64,000 bases of DNA from Acinetobacter brisouioides (GTDB lineage Bacteria; Pseudomonadota; Gammaproteobacteria; Pseudomonadales; Moraxellaceae), in NCBI RefSeq assembly GCF_004331075.1, contig NZ_SJNX01000005.1, positions 62,001-126,000 of the forward strand, written 5' to 3'. Below are positions 47,552 through 56,769 of the stretch, piece after piece (the stretch's first letter is position 1; each line of letters opens with the position of its first letter). The notes under the pieces were generated by a model. That model had not been told where the DNA came from. It ran no database searches and worked only from the letters and a program-made list of their open reading frames with translations. The position numbers were made by a program, and so were the translations under genes.

Positions 47552-48448
47552 TCAATTTGCATTTAATAAAATTTCCTTCAATATTTCAGGTTGGCTCCTC
47601 AACTCATGAATAATGGTTTCGGCTATGTAGCCACCACTGTAAGGCATTTTATACTTGGATTTTTCCATCTCTTTAGACGGATATTTTGACTTGAGTATTT
47701 GCTTCAGATTATTAATTTCTTTCTTTAATTCTTCTATTTGTTTAGAAGTTGAAGCTGTTCTTGGTTTTCTCCGTATACCCACAAAATCCGCATTGGTTTG
47801 CTTCGTTGACAGTTTACTCTGCTGCTCTAATTCCTTTAGTTTTTTTTGCTTAAGCACAAGTTCAGACTGAAGCCAGTCAACATCGTAATCCTCAAAAGCC
47901 TTAATAAGATCATCAATAATAAAATTCACCGCCTGATTCGGGTTATCCCATTTACCCCGCTGTACGACCTGTTCCCTTAATATGCGATAAATAATTTCCC
48001 GTCTTGGGTATAAATGCTTGTCATAGCGGGCTTTGACTGCAAGCGTTGCTTTTGCACTTCTGGCAAGTTTATGATTCTGAATAAATTCCAATCCACCCAG
48101 CAATTGCACATAGGCAATTAAAATGTCTGAATATTGTCTTTGAAACATTTTGGCAGGCAAGTTGCTCACCTCAACCTTCAATGTATAAATCAGCATTAAG
48201 AGCTCAGCGATTTGAAATGGTTTAAAGGGAATAGTTTCTCCCATCATTTCTTGACGAAAAGCCATGAGCTCACTCAATAGAAAATCATTCTGCTGCATTC
48301 TTCTTATGTTTTTTTCTTTTTTATCAATATATGTTTGATCCTCATTTGCTATTGACTCATCATCCAGTTCACACTGATAGTAGTAGCAAAAATTTAACCA
48401 TATATCCTGCTCAAGCAGACTGAGGTCTGATATTTTTTTATTAATCAT
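47552..48448 (-). CDS. Island protein with coiled coils, unknown function
   Basis: 298 residues, strongly charged. The N-terminal 150 residues are helical (LLEQDIWLNFCYYYQCELDD, FKPFQIAELLMLIYTLKVEV). Two coiled-coil stretches follow: LQSELVLKQKKLKELEQQSK near residue 195 and KQIEELKKEINNLKQILKSK near 235. The tail SGGYIAETIIHELRSQPEIL may be a binding helix. No family recognised. It lies between the Gp2-like genes and the regulator/integrase end. Confidence 0.5.
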   Translation of the reverse strand: MINKKISDLSLLEQDIWLNFCYYYQCELDDESIANEDQTYIDKKEKNIRRMQQNDFLLSELMAFRQEMMGETIPFKPFQIAELLMLIYTLKVEVSNLPAKMFQRQYSDILIAYVQLLGGLEFIQNHKLARSAKATLAVKARYDKHLYPRREIIYRILREQVVQRGKWDNPNQAVNFIIDDLIKAFEDYDVDWLQSELVLKQKKLKELEQQSKLSTKQTNADFVGIRRKPRTASTSKQIEELKKEINNLKQILKSKYPSKEMEKSKYKMPYSGGYIAETIIHELRSQPEILKEILLNAN

Positions 48449-48657
48449 AATTTATTTAAATACAGATGATTAAAGTAGAATAATACTACTATATTTTTAG
48501 ATGCACGTACTGCTCTTTCCCCCCTTTTTCTTTGTGACTAAACTGAATCTATCAACAGAAAAAATTGAATTTTTAATACTAATCGAGTCACCTCAAAACG
48601 AGCCAGATTAGCGATTTATTTTTTCTTCTACTGATTAACACTTTCAAGGAAAAAGGT

Positions 48658-48879
48658 ATGGGTTATCTCACATCAAAAGAAATCAGGCACAAGCTTAAAA
48701 ACTGTTCCGCTTCTACATTATGGCGTTACCAACAAGCAAATCAAAAAATGTTCAAGCAACCTATGCCACAACCTATCAAAAAATGTGCAGGCTCTACTAG
48801 CCTTTGGGATGAAGAAACATTTAACGAATGGCTACTCAAATATTTCAATAATAATCAAATTGGCAATCTATCTAACTAG
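48658..48879 (+). CDS. AlpA-like regulator / excisionase candidate
   Basis: 73 residues. YLTSKEIRHKLKNCSASTLWRYQQ is a MerR-like helix-turn-helix of the AlpA kind. The wing part reads MFKQPMPQPIKKCAGSTSLWDEETFNEWL, where AlpA proteins have FPxPxxxG…xWxxxEVxxWL. AlpA controls the integrase and excision of the cryptic prophage CP4-57. Its 3' end overlaps the convergent integrase gene by eight bases, an arrangement that suits control of excision. Confidence 0.75.
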   Translation: MGYLTSKEIRHKLKNCSASTLWRYQQANQKMFKQPMPQPIKKCAGSTSLWDEETFNEWLLKYFNNNQIGNLSN

Positions 48880-50071
48880 ATAGATTGCTTAGTTTTTTCC
48901 ACCATTTCTTATATGCTTTTGACATTTCCTTTTGATAATCATAATAGTCATATGTCCCCTGCTCCCCAGGCATTACATGACCAACCATTAATTCAGCAAC
49001 ATCCCTACTCGTAAATGCACTAAAATTTGTCCTAGCTGTACGCCGTAAATCATGCATAGACCAATGATCCATTTCAACTTTATAGTTCTTACGTGCAAAT
49101 TGCATGAAATTATAAGGGGTATCTGTTGGACCACTGCGCCCCATTGGTTCTTTACTATTTTCATGTGGAAAAATGTATTCAGAATTGCTTAAATCAATTG
49201 CTGACTGAAGCCACGGCTTAATCTCTTCAATAATTGGTCGAACAATATTTCCCTTACTTTCTCCTGTCTTATGATTTTCATACGGTACTGTCCATACATT
49301 CTTACTAAAATCAAATTCTGATTTACGTGCAAGCCTCAACTCACTATACCGATTACCATAAAACAAGCATAACTTTAGAAATAAAACATTCCGTAATGAT
49401 GTTCTAGACTCATCACAAATTTTAAAAATTAAAGATAATTCATCATCCCTTAACACTCGAACTGTTTTATTTTTCTTAATATTTAAGTCACGTTTACCAG
49501 TGATATGTCGTATAGGATTTTGCTCAATTAATTTTCGATTAATCCCCCAATCCAAACACTGCTTTGTATTAGTTAGGATGCGATCGGTTATTGATGGTGA
49601 CTGTTTAAATTGCTCTTCCAGCAAATCCAGCCACATGTGCAACGTAATTTGCTCAGCAGGAATGCTTCCTAATTTAGGAAAAACATATAGTTCAAATGAC
49701 CTCAGATATTGATCTGCATTCTTTTTATTAGGAATACTATATTTAGTGTGCCACTCTCTAAATAAAGCTTCAAATGTAATAGCCTCTGTGATCTTGTGAA
49801 GCTCTACCTTTTTGTGAATACGTGGGTCATGTCCTTTTTCTAATATTGCTTTCATTTTTTGCAATTCAGTACGAGCCTCTTTAAGACTCATATTTGGATA
49901 TGTTCCTAAGTCTAAACGAGCTTGTTTATCGTTGTATCGAAAACGCATCTGAAAAGTGAGCTTTCCTTTTTGCGATACACGAACACTTAGACCAGCTTGA
50001 TCAGGCTCCGTATGTATTGCCGAACGTTCACGATCCAAATTCTTCTTAAGCCACGTATCTGTTAGAGGCAT
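48872..50071 (-). CDS. Tyrosine recombinase (P4-type integrase)
   Basis: 399 residues from the ATG at 50071 (MPLTDTWLKKNLDRERSAIH), which has GGTGGAG before it; the longer frame to 50143 is rejected. The N-terminal DUF4102-like arm-binding domain shows QKGKLTFQMRFRYNDKQARL and LGTYPNMSLKEARTEL. The catalytic domain has FYGNRYSELRLA (first Arg), HDLRRTARTNF (His-x-x-Arg), ELMVGHVMPG and the nucleophile region GTYDYYDYQKEMSKAY. It lies about 220 bases from attR and reads inward. It should integrate the element into the prfC 5' end. Confidence 0.95.
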   Translation of the reverse strand: MPLTDTWLKKNLDRERSAIHTEPDQAGLSVRVSQKGKLTFQMRFRYNDKQARLDLGTYPNMSLKEARTELQKMKAILEKGHDPRIHKKVELHKITEAITFEALFREWHTKYSIPNKKNADQYLRSFELYVFPKLGSIPAEQITLHMWLDLLEEQFKQSPSITDRILTNTKQCLDWGINRKLIEQNPIRHITGKRDLNIKKNKTVRVLRDDELSLIFKICDESRTSLRNVLFLKLCLFYGNRYSELRLARKSEFDFSKNVWTVPYENHKTGESKGNIVRPIIEEIKPWLQSAIDLSNSEYIFPHENSKEPMGRSGPTDTPYNFMQFARKNYKVEMDHWSMHDLRRTARTNFSAFTSRDVAELMVGHVMPGEQGTYDYYDYQKEMSKAYKKWWKKLSNLSS

Positions 50072-50284
50072 TTTACTCCACCTGTGTACATATTTTTTTA
50101 AAAAGGCTAATCTTAGAAAACATGTACACATATATGTACACAAACATACTGACTAGACTTGAAATCTATTGAATGGGGTTGAATGATACTTTAAATTAAG
50201 AATAACAATATTTTTATATTTTTACAGCACTTAGATTATTTTTATTATTGCATTTGAAATGAATTGAATGAGCTTGAATAGGTA

Positions 50285-50359
50285 TCAGGTATTTGGGTGG
50301 GAAATGATAGCAAATGTACGGCGTTGGGCGACCTGAGCCACCAATTCATCTTTAAACAT
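50285..50359 (-). pseudogene. Displaced original 5' end of prfC
   Basis: ATG at 50359 followed by 24 codons reading [24 protein letters not shown] and then TGA. The first 22 residues match RF3 ([22 protein letters not shown]) and then diverge exactly at the attachment core. It is the host's own prfC start, separated from its gene by the insertion. Its promoter should still be present to the right and now reads into the island. Confidence 0.92.
50295..50314. other. attR core
   Basis: GGGTGGGAAATGATAGCAAA, one mismatch to attL at 27549-27568. The mismatch falls inside the core, so the crossover lay on one side of it. Confidence 0.85.
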
Positions 50360-50906
50360 GAGAGCAATCTTCAATATGTACGCAGTTTTGTACCTATTTA
50401 AACATGAGTACAAAACAGAAAATATAGGGATTCAAAATTGGCGTCATTGTAGCAGATTTAAGAATTTCTGTTGATGGATTGTTGATTTACCTAAATTGTT
50501 CATATTGAATCAAATTTTGAAAGCATATTGCCTGTTTGGTGATATTCACTCGCCTAAGCACTTCAAAATAATCTAAAAATTAAACAGATGTAAATTTTGT
50601 CATTAAAATCAGCACATCATCTAAAATACGAGAACTGCTATTATTTCAACTTAAGCTGAGTTGAGTCTGAGAAAGATTAAACGGAACACACAAAATCACT
50701 GCATGGATTAATGAAAGAAGTTCACTCTAAATAATAAAAGGTGCTCCAATCTCAGAAGCACCTCTATCTCTGTCCGATTAAACACTGATCGTTAATAAAC
50801 TTCTTTCATCATGACCATAACCTCTTTGTTTTCTCCCTGAGCAAAATGAAATCTATTTCAATGCCGCGCAAGATAAATAAAAGAGGTGCATAAAAGAAGT
50901 CTAATC
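50360..50906. other. Former prfC upstream region and kup terminator
   Basis: 50360-50470 resembles 27614-27720 (prfC leader supplied by the element), so the native prfC promoter must be here. The rest has no ORF. On the minus strand AGGTGCT…AGCACCT with TTTATTATTT behind it (50739-50763) makes a plausible terminator for kup. Confidence 0.65.
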
Positions 50907-52757
50907 TTACAAAACGACCTGCGTACCCAGTTGAACCGTCCTATTTGGTGGCAATCCAAAATATTGATGAATTTCACCAGCTTGTCTAAACAATATATTA
51001 AACACATTAAATTCAACATGATTTAAAAAGTTACCATTATTAATAATAATGGTATCTGAAACAAAAAAGGTTGTTGACATTAAATCAAATTCCCAATCAT
51101 GTAACTTTAACCCTTCAATCAATGGAACTAAATAAGGGTATTCTCTAAAACCAAAATAAACGGTGACTTGATAGAAATTATCAAATACTTCATTCACTTT
51201 AACTTTATCTTCATTCGGTACATAAGGGGAATTTAAAGTTTCAACGGTTAAAGAAATATTATATTCATGAATAACTTGATAATGCTTTAAATTATGCAGT
51301 AAAGCATTTGGAATAAGATCCTTATCTGAAGTTAAATAAATAGCAGTTCCACTAACTTTATGAATCCCCTGATTTAATATATTAGGCAATATATCCAAAT
51401 TCAAACTTTGGTTTCGACGCTCTTCTTTTAAATAGTGCATCCCCTTTTGCCAAATAAAGAGAATCGAAAATACCAAACATCCAATTAAAATTGGTAACCA
51501 AGCTCCAGTTGCAATTTTGGTCAAGTTTGAAATAACAAAACCCATTTCAATGATCAGGAACAATCCGAGTAAACATAATTTAAAATAAGATGCTTTATAA
51601 AGGAGCTGCATATAAATCAACAGAATCGTTGTAATTAACATCGTTCCTGATACAGCAAGACCATAAGCTGATGCTAAAGCCCCTGATGATTTAAATGTAA
51701 CAACAAGGAAAATAACCCCGAGTAACATTAACCAGTTAATAAAGGGAATATAAACCTGACCTTTTTCTTGATCAGATGTGTGTAAAAAATTAATTCGGGG
51801 CAAAAGGCTTAAGCGAGATGCCTCTAATGTCAGTGAAAATGTTCCCGAGATAGTCGCTTGCGATGCGATAACCGTTGCAAAAGTTGCAAGAATAACTAAA
51901 AAGATTAAACCTGATGAAGGCATAAGCAGGAAAAATGGATTATTAATTGCATCGGGCTTATGCATTAATAAAGCACCTTGCCCCAAATAGTTTAAAGTTA
52001 GACTTGGCCAAACTAAACCATACCATGCAACACGAATCGCACGTGCACCAAAATGCCCCATATCGGCATATAGAGCTTCGCCACCCGTTAATGCTAAAAA
52101 TACTGCTGATAGTAAAAATATACCTTCTTTGGGCTGATTAAAAAAGAACTGTACTGCATAAAATGGATTAAATGCATATAGTACACTAGGGTTTATAAAT
52201 ATTTCTTTTAAACCTAATATACCAAGCGTTAAAAACCAAATAATCATAATTGGCCCAAATAATAATCCCCCAATCTTTTGAGTTCCATAACGCTGAAACA
52301 AAAAAAGCATAATCAGCACGCTAATGGTGATAGGAATAATCCATGATTTGAACTGTATGGTAATCAGCTCCGTCCCTTCTATTGCTGAAAGCACAGAGAT
52401 TGCAGGCGTAATAAAAGCATCAGCATAAAACAACCCAGCTGCAAATAACCCGAGCAATAAGACAACACGGGCTTGTTTCGAGCCTGGTTTTATTTTTTTC
52501 AGAACTAATGCTAACAGTGATAAAACCCCTCCCTCACCATTATTATTATATTGCATCACCACGCTAATATACTTAACCGTAACAATCAGAAGAACCGACC
52601 AAATGAATGCCGATAAAACTGATAATATGTTCATTTCATTTAAAGCAAGACCGTGTAAAAAGGCTTCTTTAAATGAGTAGAGCGGGCTAGTACCAATGTC
52701 TCCATACACGACCCCCAGAGCAGCCAGTGCAAGGCCACTTATTTTTTTATTTGACAT
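50907..52757 (-). CDS. kup: Potassium uptake protein Kup
   Basis: 616 residues from the ATG at 52757 (MSNKKISGLALAALGVVYGD); an in-frame TTG at 52772 is the alternative. Kup/HAK/KT family K+/H+ symporter of the inner membrane. The family signature is GVVYGDIGTSPLYSFKEAF near residue 16-34. About 12 hydrophobic helices fill residues 1-430 (LFAAGLFYADAFITPAISVL), followed by a cytoplasmic C-terminal domain of about 190 residues. It is monocistronic with a hairpin downstream. Before the island arrived it would have been the direct neighbour of prfC. Confidence 0.97.
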   Translation of the reverse strand: MSNKKISGLALAALGVVYGDIGTSPLYSFKEAFLHGLALNEMNILSVLSAFIWSVLLIVTVKYISVVMQYNNNGEGGVLSLLALVLKKIKPGSKQARVVLLLGLFAAGLFYADAFITPAISVLSAIEGTELITIQFKSWIIPITISVLIMLFLFQRYGTQKIGGLLFGPIMIIWFLTLGILGLKEIFINPSVLYAFNPFYAVQFFFNQPKEGIFLLSAVFLALTGGEALYADMGHFGARAIRVAWYGLVWPSLTLNYLGQGALLMHKPDAINNPFFLLMPSSGLIFLVILATFATVIASQATISGTFSLTLEASRLSLLPRINFLHTSDQEKGQVYIPFINWLMLLGVIFLVVTFKSSGALASAYGLAVSGTMLITTILLIYMQLLYKASYFKLCLLGLFLIIEMGFVISNLTKIATGAWLPILIGCLVFSILFIWQKGMHYLKEERRNQSLNLDILPNILNQGIHKVSGTAIYLTSDKDLIPNALLHNLKHYQVIHEYNISLTVETLNSPYVPNEDKVKVNEVFDNFYQVTVYFGFREYPYLVPLIEGLKLHDWEFDLMSTTFFVSDTIIINNGNFLNHVEFNVFNILFRQAGEIHQYFGLPPNRTVQLGTQVVL

Positions 52758-52951
52758 ACTCTTACTATCCAAATTGGATTATTCGAGATTATATTCTTAT
52801 TTTTCTAATAGCTAAAGACTTGACAGATTCGATCAATATCAATGTTTTTATATATTTCACAATTCAATAAGTAAATTAAATAAGTAAAATTAAATATCCT
52901 TCATATTTCTGATATCGAGTTATTTTTACTCCAATTTATATTTTAACGAAA

Positions 52952-53851
52952 TCAATCATTCACCCAACTTTGATTAATCATTTCAATTAAAGTTTTATTT
53001 AATTTCTTCTGATTAATTTGAAACAATTTAATATTTTCTTCTAATAATTCTTCGCTTTGACCATCAGATGCACTTAAAAAGCGTTTAAAAAAACTTTGAT
53101 AACGATATTCTGAGATATCACCTGTAATATCTGCCCCAATCAGTTTTCCTTTAAGCTGTATAATTAAGTCTTTTAAATGCTGCTCTAAAAAATACCCCTG
53201 ATCCCAATTGGTCATTACCGCATCTTTTGATAAAACATCTTTATCAATTGAAAGATAAGTTTTTAGATTTAACGATGATATTTCTGTTAAAAATTCTTGC
53301 ATTAAATCATCTGGGTTTTGAAAATTAAACCAAGCATCTGAAGCCCCAATCCATCGAGTCCAGCTGGCATTTTGCTGAATGCTCCAATAATGCAGCTTGC
53401 CATGACGAAGTGGCGACCAATGATTTTCCCAAGCATGTTTCCAACCAATATCACTTGAACCGATACCAATGACATCAATACGCGCAATCTGAGGTAATAA
53501 GCTCGCCCAATACACCCAAGACCCACAGTGGATACCGAATGGATAACGCATATTATCTGGATGATTATCACAAACAATTAAATGAAATGGCTCAGCATCT
53601 TTTAATCTATTGAGCAAATATTGAGTGATATGATGATAATCCCCGCTCCCAATTAATGTGCAACCGAGCGCTGTATTTTGAGGCAACTGATCCGTCAAAT
53701 AGCTAGACAATTGATTAAACTGAGTCCATTTACAACCAAAGCGAATCATCTCTTGCCAAGAACCCAAATCGAGGTTCAATGCATTTTCAGGAATTCCTGT
53801 CGAATCATCAAAATTTAGAACAACGGACTGGCGTATCTGCTGGCTGCTCAT
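52952..53851 (-). CDS. Arginase/ureohydrolase-fold protein
   Basis: 299 residues. The three metal-binding patches of the arginase-deacetylase fold are recognisable in altered form: LIGSGDYHHITQYL (for GGDHS), LIVCDNHPDNM (for DAHxD) and TYLSIDKDVLSKD (for SxDxDxxDP), with GADITGDISEY after them. It may hydrolyse a guanidino or amide substrate, but the altered motifs make arginase itself doubtful. The start overlaps the stop of the acyltransferase-like gene by four bases (ATGA), so the two work together. Confidence 0.7.
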   Translation of the reverse strand: MSSQQIRQSVVLNFDDSTGIPENALNLDLGSWQEMIRFGCKWTQFNQLSSYLTDQLPQNTALGCTLIGSGDYHHITQYLLNRLKDAEPFHLIVCDNHPDNMRYPFGIHCGSWVYWASLLPQIARIDVIGIGSSDIGWKHAWENHWSPLRHGKLHYWSIQQNASWTRWIGASDAWFNFQNPDDLMQEFLTEISSLNLKTYLSIDKDVLSKDAVMTNWDQGYFLEQHLKDLIIQLKGKLIGADITGDISEYRYQSFFKRFLSASDGQSEELLEENIKLFQINQKKLNKTLIEMINQSWVND

Positions 53852-54924
53852 GATTTTGACTCCTGCGATTGCTCATACCAATGTGTATCAGATTCAAATA
53901 AATGACGCATCTTTCTTAAAATAAAGCGGAGTATCGGTCGACGAATCCAAACCAAGTGCCGTGTAAAAGTAAAACTTGCTCCAAGTTTTGATTTCACCTC
54001 TGGGTCAGTCCAACCTGCAACATAAAATTTTAGATGACGCTGCTTCGCATAGTCTAAATTGACAAACCAACTAACAAAATACAAATTATAATCAATCGCT
54101 AGTGCATAGTTTAGGCCAATATATTTGTCGATTAAATTATTATTATATTCATAGCAAATATTATAACCCACTAAAATATCATCTTTCCAATAGAGAAAAA
54201 CTTTTCCGCCACTGTTCGGATCTTGCAAAATATTATCAAAAAATTCTGAACGCAATAAATCAAAATGAATTTCACTCTGATTATAAACAGCCAAATAAAG
54301 TTCATATAAATGAGTACGAAAATCGTGATTTTTAAAAACATCAGATCCTGTATCTACAATTTCTAATCTTAATTCATCCAAATTTTTTAATTTTCTTTTT
54401 AAATTTTTTCGCCGACTTTTAGAAAATCGAGATAAATAATCTTCACGATCTTCAAAATCAATTGCAACATAAGCTAAAGCCTGCCCTTCTAAAGATAAAA
54501 ATCCTCGTTTTTCAGCAGCACTAATTAAATTTAGACTATATTGGTTTTCAAATTCTGTTAATAATGGTGAGTTTAATGGCAAATCTTTAATAATCTTTAA
54601 CGTATTGTTTTTTGAATTTTTTTTCAGATTTTCTACAATTTCATCAATCTGATAATCTTTTGGTAAAAGCGTGTACTCAGTGACTGTTGTCCCAATAAAA
54701 CACGTTGAAAGATAAAGTAGTTTCCCCCAAAATTTATATCCAAATATAGCTTCAACTTTTTTTCGAACAGGTATATCTAACGTGGTTAACAAATTAAACT
54801 GTGTCGTAAAATACGGTAAACCCTCTTTTGAATCTTGTGCTTCAAAAGTTTCTGGTGGGTATTTTAAAAAGGTATCAATTAAAGATTGAGGCTCTAACTG
54901 ATTAAGATTAATTTTTACACTCAT
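53848..54924 (-). CDS. GNAT/FemAB-like acyltransferase
   Basis: 358 residues. The C-terminal half (residues 160-330) has the look of the GNAT-fold 'CelD/BioF2' group: YLSRFSKSRRKNLKRKLKNL, then VFLYWKDDILVGYNICYEYN, GLNYALAIDYNLYFVSWFVN and LKFYVAGWTDPEVKSKLGAS. These proteins move acyl or aminoacyl groups onto amines in lipids, polysaccharides or peptidoglycan precursors. The N-terminal third is a separate, unassigned domain. It is coupled to the arginase-fold gene downstream. Confidence 0.7.
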   Translation of the reverse strand: MSVKINLNQLEPQSLIDTFLKYPPETFEAQDSKEGLPYFTTQFNLLTTLDIPVRKKVEAIFGYKFWGKLLYLSTCFIGTTVTEYTLLPKDYQIDEIVENLKKNSKNNTLKIIKDLPLNSPLLTEFENQYSLNLISAAEKRGFLSLEGQALAYVAIDFEDREDYLSRFSKSRRKNLKRKLKNLDELRLEIVDTGSDVFKNHDFRTHLYELYLAVYNQSEIHFDLLRSEFFDNILQDPNSGGKVFLYWKDDILVGYNICYEYNNNLIDKYIGLNYALAIDYNLYFVSWFVNLDYAKQRHLKFYVAGWTDPEVKSKLGASFTFTRHLVWIRRPILRFILRKMRHLFESDTHWYEQSQESKS

Positions 54925-55123
54925 ATATTAAATAAGTTTTAACCAGAAGTTGATATGACTTTTAACTTATTTATTTTACTCTAATAAGTGTAAAAAATAT
55001 CAGTTTTGAAATGTACTACAATTCATCATCGCTATTTAGCGGATAAAGTACATTCGTCATATTAAAAAGAATAGCTGAATGATTATTCAACTATTCTTTT
55101 TAAACCTAAAAATTCATCAGTAC

Positions 55124-55206
55124 GAAGAAAGCGCTTTCTTCACACCAATGACTCATGAGGCGCCTTTCATTCATCTGTTGTATTTCCGCTATGAGAGAAA
55201 TACAAC
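55124..55206. other. Two palindromes downstream of the class III aminotransferase
   Basis: GAAGAAAGCGCTTTCTTC (55124-55141) is a perfect 18-bp palindrome without loop, more like a protein-binding site. GTTGTATTTC…GAAATACAAC (55177-55206) has 10-bp arms and a 10-base loop and could end aminotransferase transcription. Both are in the 320-base gap before the GNAT-like gene, whose promoter must also be here. Confidence 0.5.
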
Positions 55207-55247
55207 GAGAGGGATAAATCACAATGAAAGAGGTCTACTGTTGTAGA

Positions 55248-56627
55248 TTAAAGCTCTTTTTTTGCGCGAACTAATAACTGTTCTAGCAATACCATTGCTT
55301 GATCAATTTCAGCTCTAGAAATTTCAAGGTTTGGTGCAAACGTAATTACGTTTTTATAGTATCCGCCAACATCAAGCACTAGGCCACATTTTTGACCTTC
55401 ATACTCAAGCGTACCAGATAATCCAATGTCCACCATTTTGTCGAGAAGTTCTTTATTTGGTGTAAAGCCATCAGTCTGACAAATTTCAGCACGAAGCGCT
55501 AAACCTAGACCATCGACATCACCAATTTCACAGTGACGTGTTTGAAGATCTTTCAGGCCTTCCAAGAAGTAAGCACCACTTTCCATGATCTGTTTCTCAT
55601 AGTCTTTTTCAGCAAGCATTTTCATGACTTCAAGACCAACAGCTGTACCTAGTGGGTTTGACGCAAATGTTGAATGCGTAGATCCTACTGGGAAAGTGAC
55701 AGGGTTAATCATTTCTTCTTTTGCCCAAACACCTGCCAATGGGTTTAAACCATTTGTCAGTGCTTTACCAAAGACAACGACGTCAGGTGTGATATCAAAA
55801 TGTTCAAATGACCATAGTTTACCAGTACGGTAGAAGCCCATTTGAATTTCATCAACCACAAGTAAAATACCATGATCATCCAGCACTTTTTTCAGTTCTG
55901 GATAGAAATTCATTGGTGGAATGACATAACCGCCAGTCCCCTGAATCGTTTCAATGTAGAAAGCTGCAAATTCACTTTCACGAACTTTCGGATCCCAAAC
56001 ACCATGATATTCGTTTTCAAATAAGCGACGGAATTCTGCAACAAGTTTTACTGCATATTCTTCTGGTGTCATGCCTTTTGGACGGCGGAACGGGTATGGG
56101 AAAGGAATAAATTGAGCACGTTCACCAAAATGACCATAACGACGGCGATAACGATAGCTAGAAGTAATTGATGAAGCACCTAATGTACGTCCATGATAAC
56201 CACCTTCAAACGCAAACATTCTGCTTTTGCCTTTGCAGAAATTACGGACTAACTTAAGCGAATCTTCGATTGACTGAGAACCACCAACGTTATAATGGAT
56301 ACGCCCCTGCACCCCTGTTTTTTTCAAGATATCTTCAGCAAGTACTTTACTGAGTTCAATTTTTGTAGGGTGCAAATACTGGCTTGCAATTTGCGGTAAG
56401 GTATTAATTTGATTAATTAATGCTTGATCTAAGCGTGGGTTTTTATAACCAAAATTTACTGCTGAATACCACATTTGTAGATCAAGGTAAGGTGTACCAT
56501 GATCATCAAAGACATAACTACCTTGGCAATCTGTAAAAATTTTCGGGGGGTTTACATAATGAACAGTATCTCCATGAGAGCAATATTTTGCTTCATCTGC
56601 TAATAGTTGAGCTTCATTAATTGTCAT
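55248..56627 (-). CDS. Class III PLP-dependent aminotransferase
   Basis: 459 residues of the ornithine/GABA/acetylornithine aminotransferase group. Visible marks: YLDLQMWYSAVNFGYKNPRL near residue 47, RIHYNVGGSQSIEDSLKL (phosphate-binding area), FAFEGGYHGRTLGASS, LLVVDEIQMGFYRTGKLW (cofactor Asp) and the PLP lysine in VVVFGKALTNGLNPL. The substrate is not readable; 'aspartate aminotransferase family' is the usual database label. It is monocistronic, and in the same orientation as the GNAT/arginase pair. Confidence 0.9.
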   Translation of the reverse strand: MTINEAQLLADEAKYCSHGDTVHYVNPPKIFTDCQGSYVFDDHGTPYLDLQMWYSAVNFGYKNPRLDQALINQINTLPQIASQYLHPTKIELSKVLAEDILKKTGVQGRIHYNVGGSQSIEDSLKLVRNFCKGKSRMFAFEGGYHGRTLGASSITSSYRYRRRYGHFGERAQFIPFPYPFRRPKGMTPEEYAVKLVAEFRRLFENEYHGVWDPKVRESEFAAFYIETIQGTGGYVIPPMNFYPELKKVLDDHGILLVVDEIQMGFYRTGKLWSFEHFDITPDVVVFGKALTNGLNPLAGVWAKEEMINPVTFPVGSTHSTFASNPLGTAVGLEVMKMLAEKDYEKQIMESGAYFLEGLKDLQTRHCEIGDVDGLGLALRAEICQTDGFTPNKELLDKMVDIGLSGTLEYEGQKCGLVLDVGGYYKNVITFAPNLEISRAEIDQAMVLLEQLLVRAKKEL

Positions 56628-56769
56628 GAGACCTATCCTTTTTGGTAGTTATACCGTATGTTTACTGTTCAATTATTCGATGCATTCCACTGGTCTTTTC
56701 AAACGAAATAGAAGCACATTTGTTCATTTCTACGGCATAAAATTTAAAAGCAGTTTCCTGAAATTCAGC

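Larger units (their letters stand above)
27549..50314. mobile_element. prfC-integrated genomic island of about 22.8 kb
   Basis: The ends are the 20-base near-identical core in prfC and in the displaced prfC start. Homology between the two ends goes on for about 150 bases into the prfC upstream region (both have ATCTTCAATATGTAC, CAGTTTTGTAC and ATTGTAGCAGATTT), showing that the element brings its own copy of the prfC start. A tyrosine recombinase lies about 220 bases inside the right end, with an AlpA-like regulator next to it. No conjugation, capsid or portal genes are visible, so it is not a self-transmissible ICE or complete prophage. It may be mobilisable or satellite-like. Confidence 0.88.

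Noticed and set aside
27549-50314. Complete prophage or self-transmissible ICE
   Set aside because: No capsid, portal, tail, terminase, relaxase or type IV secretion gene was recognised among the island genes.
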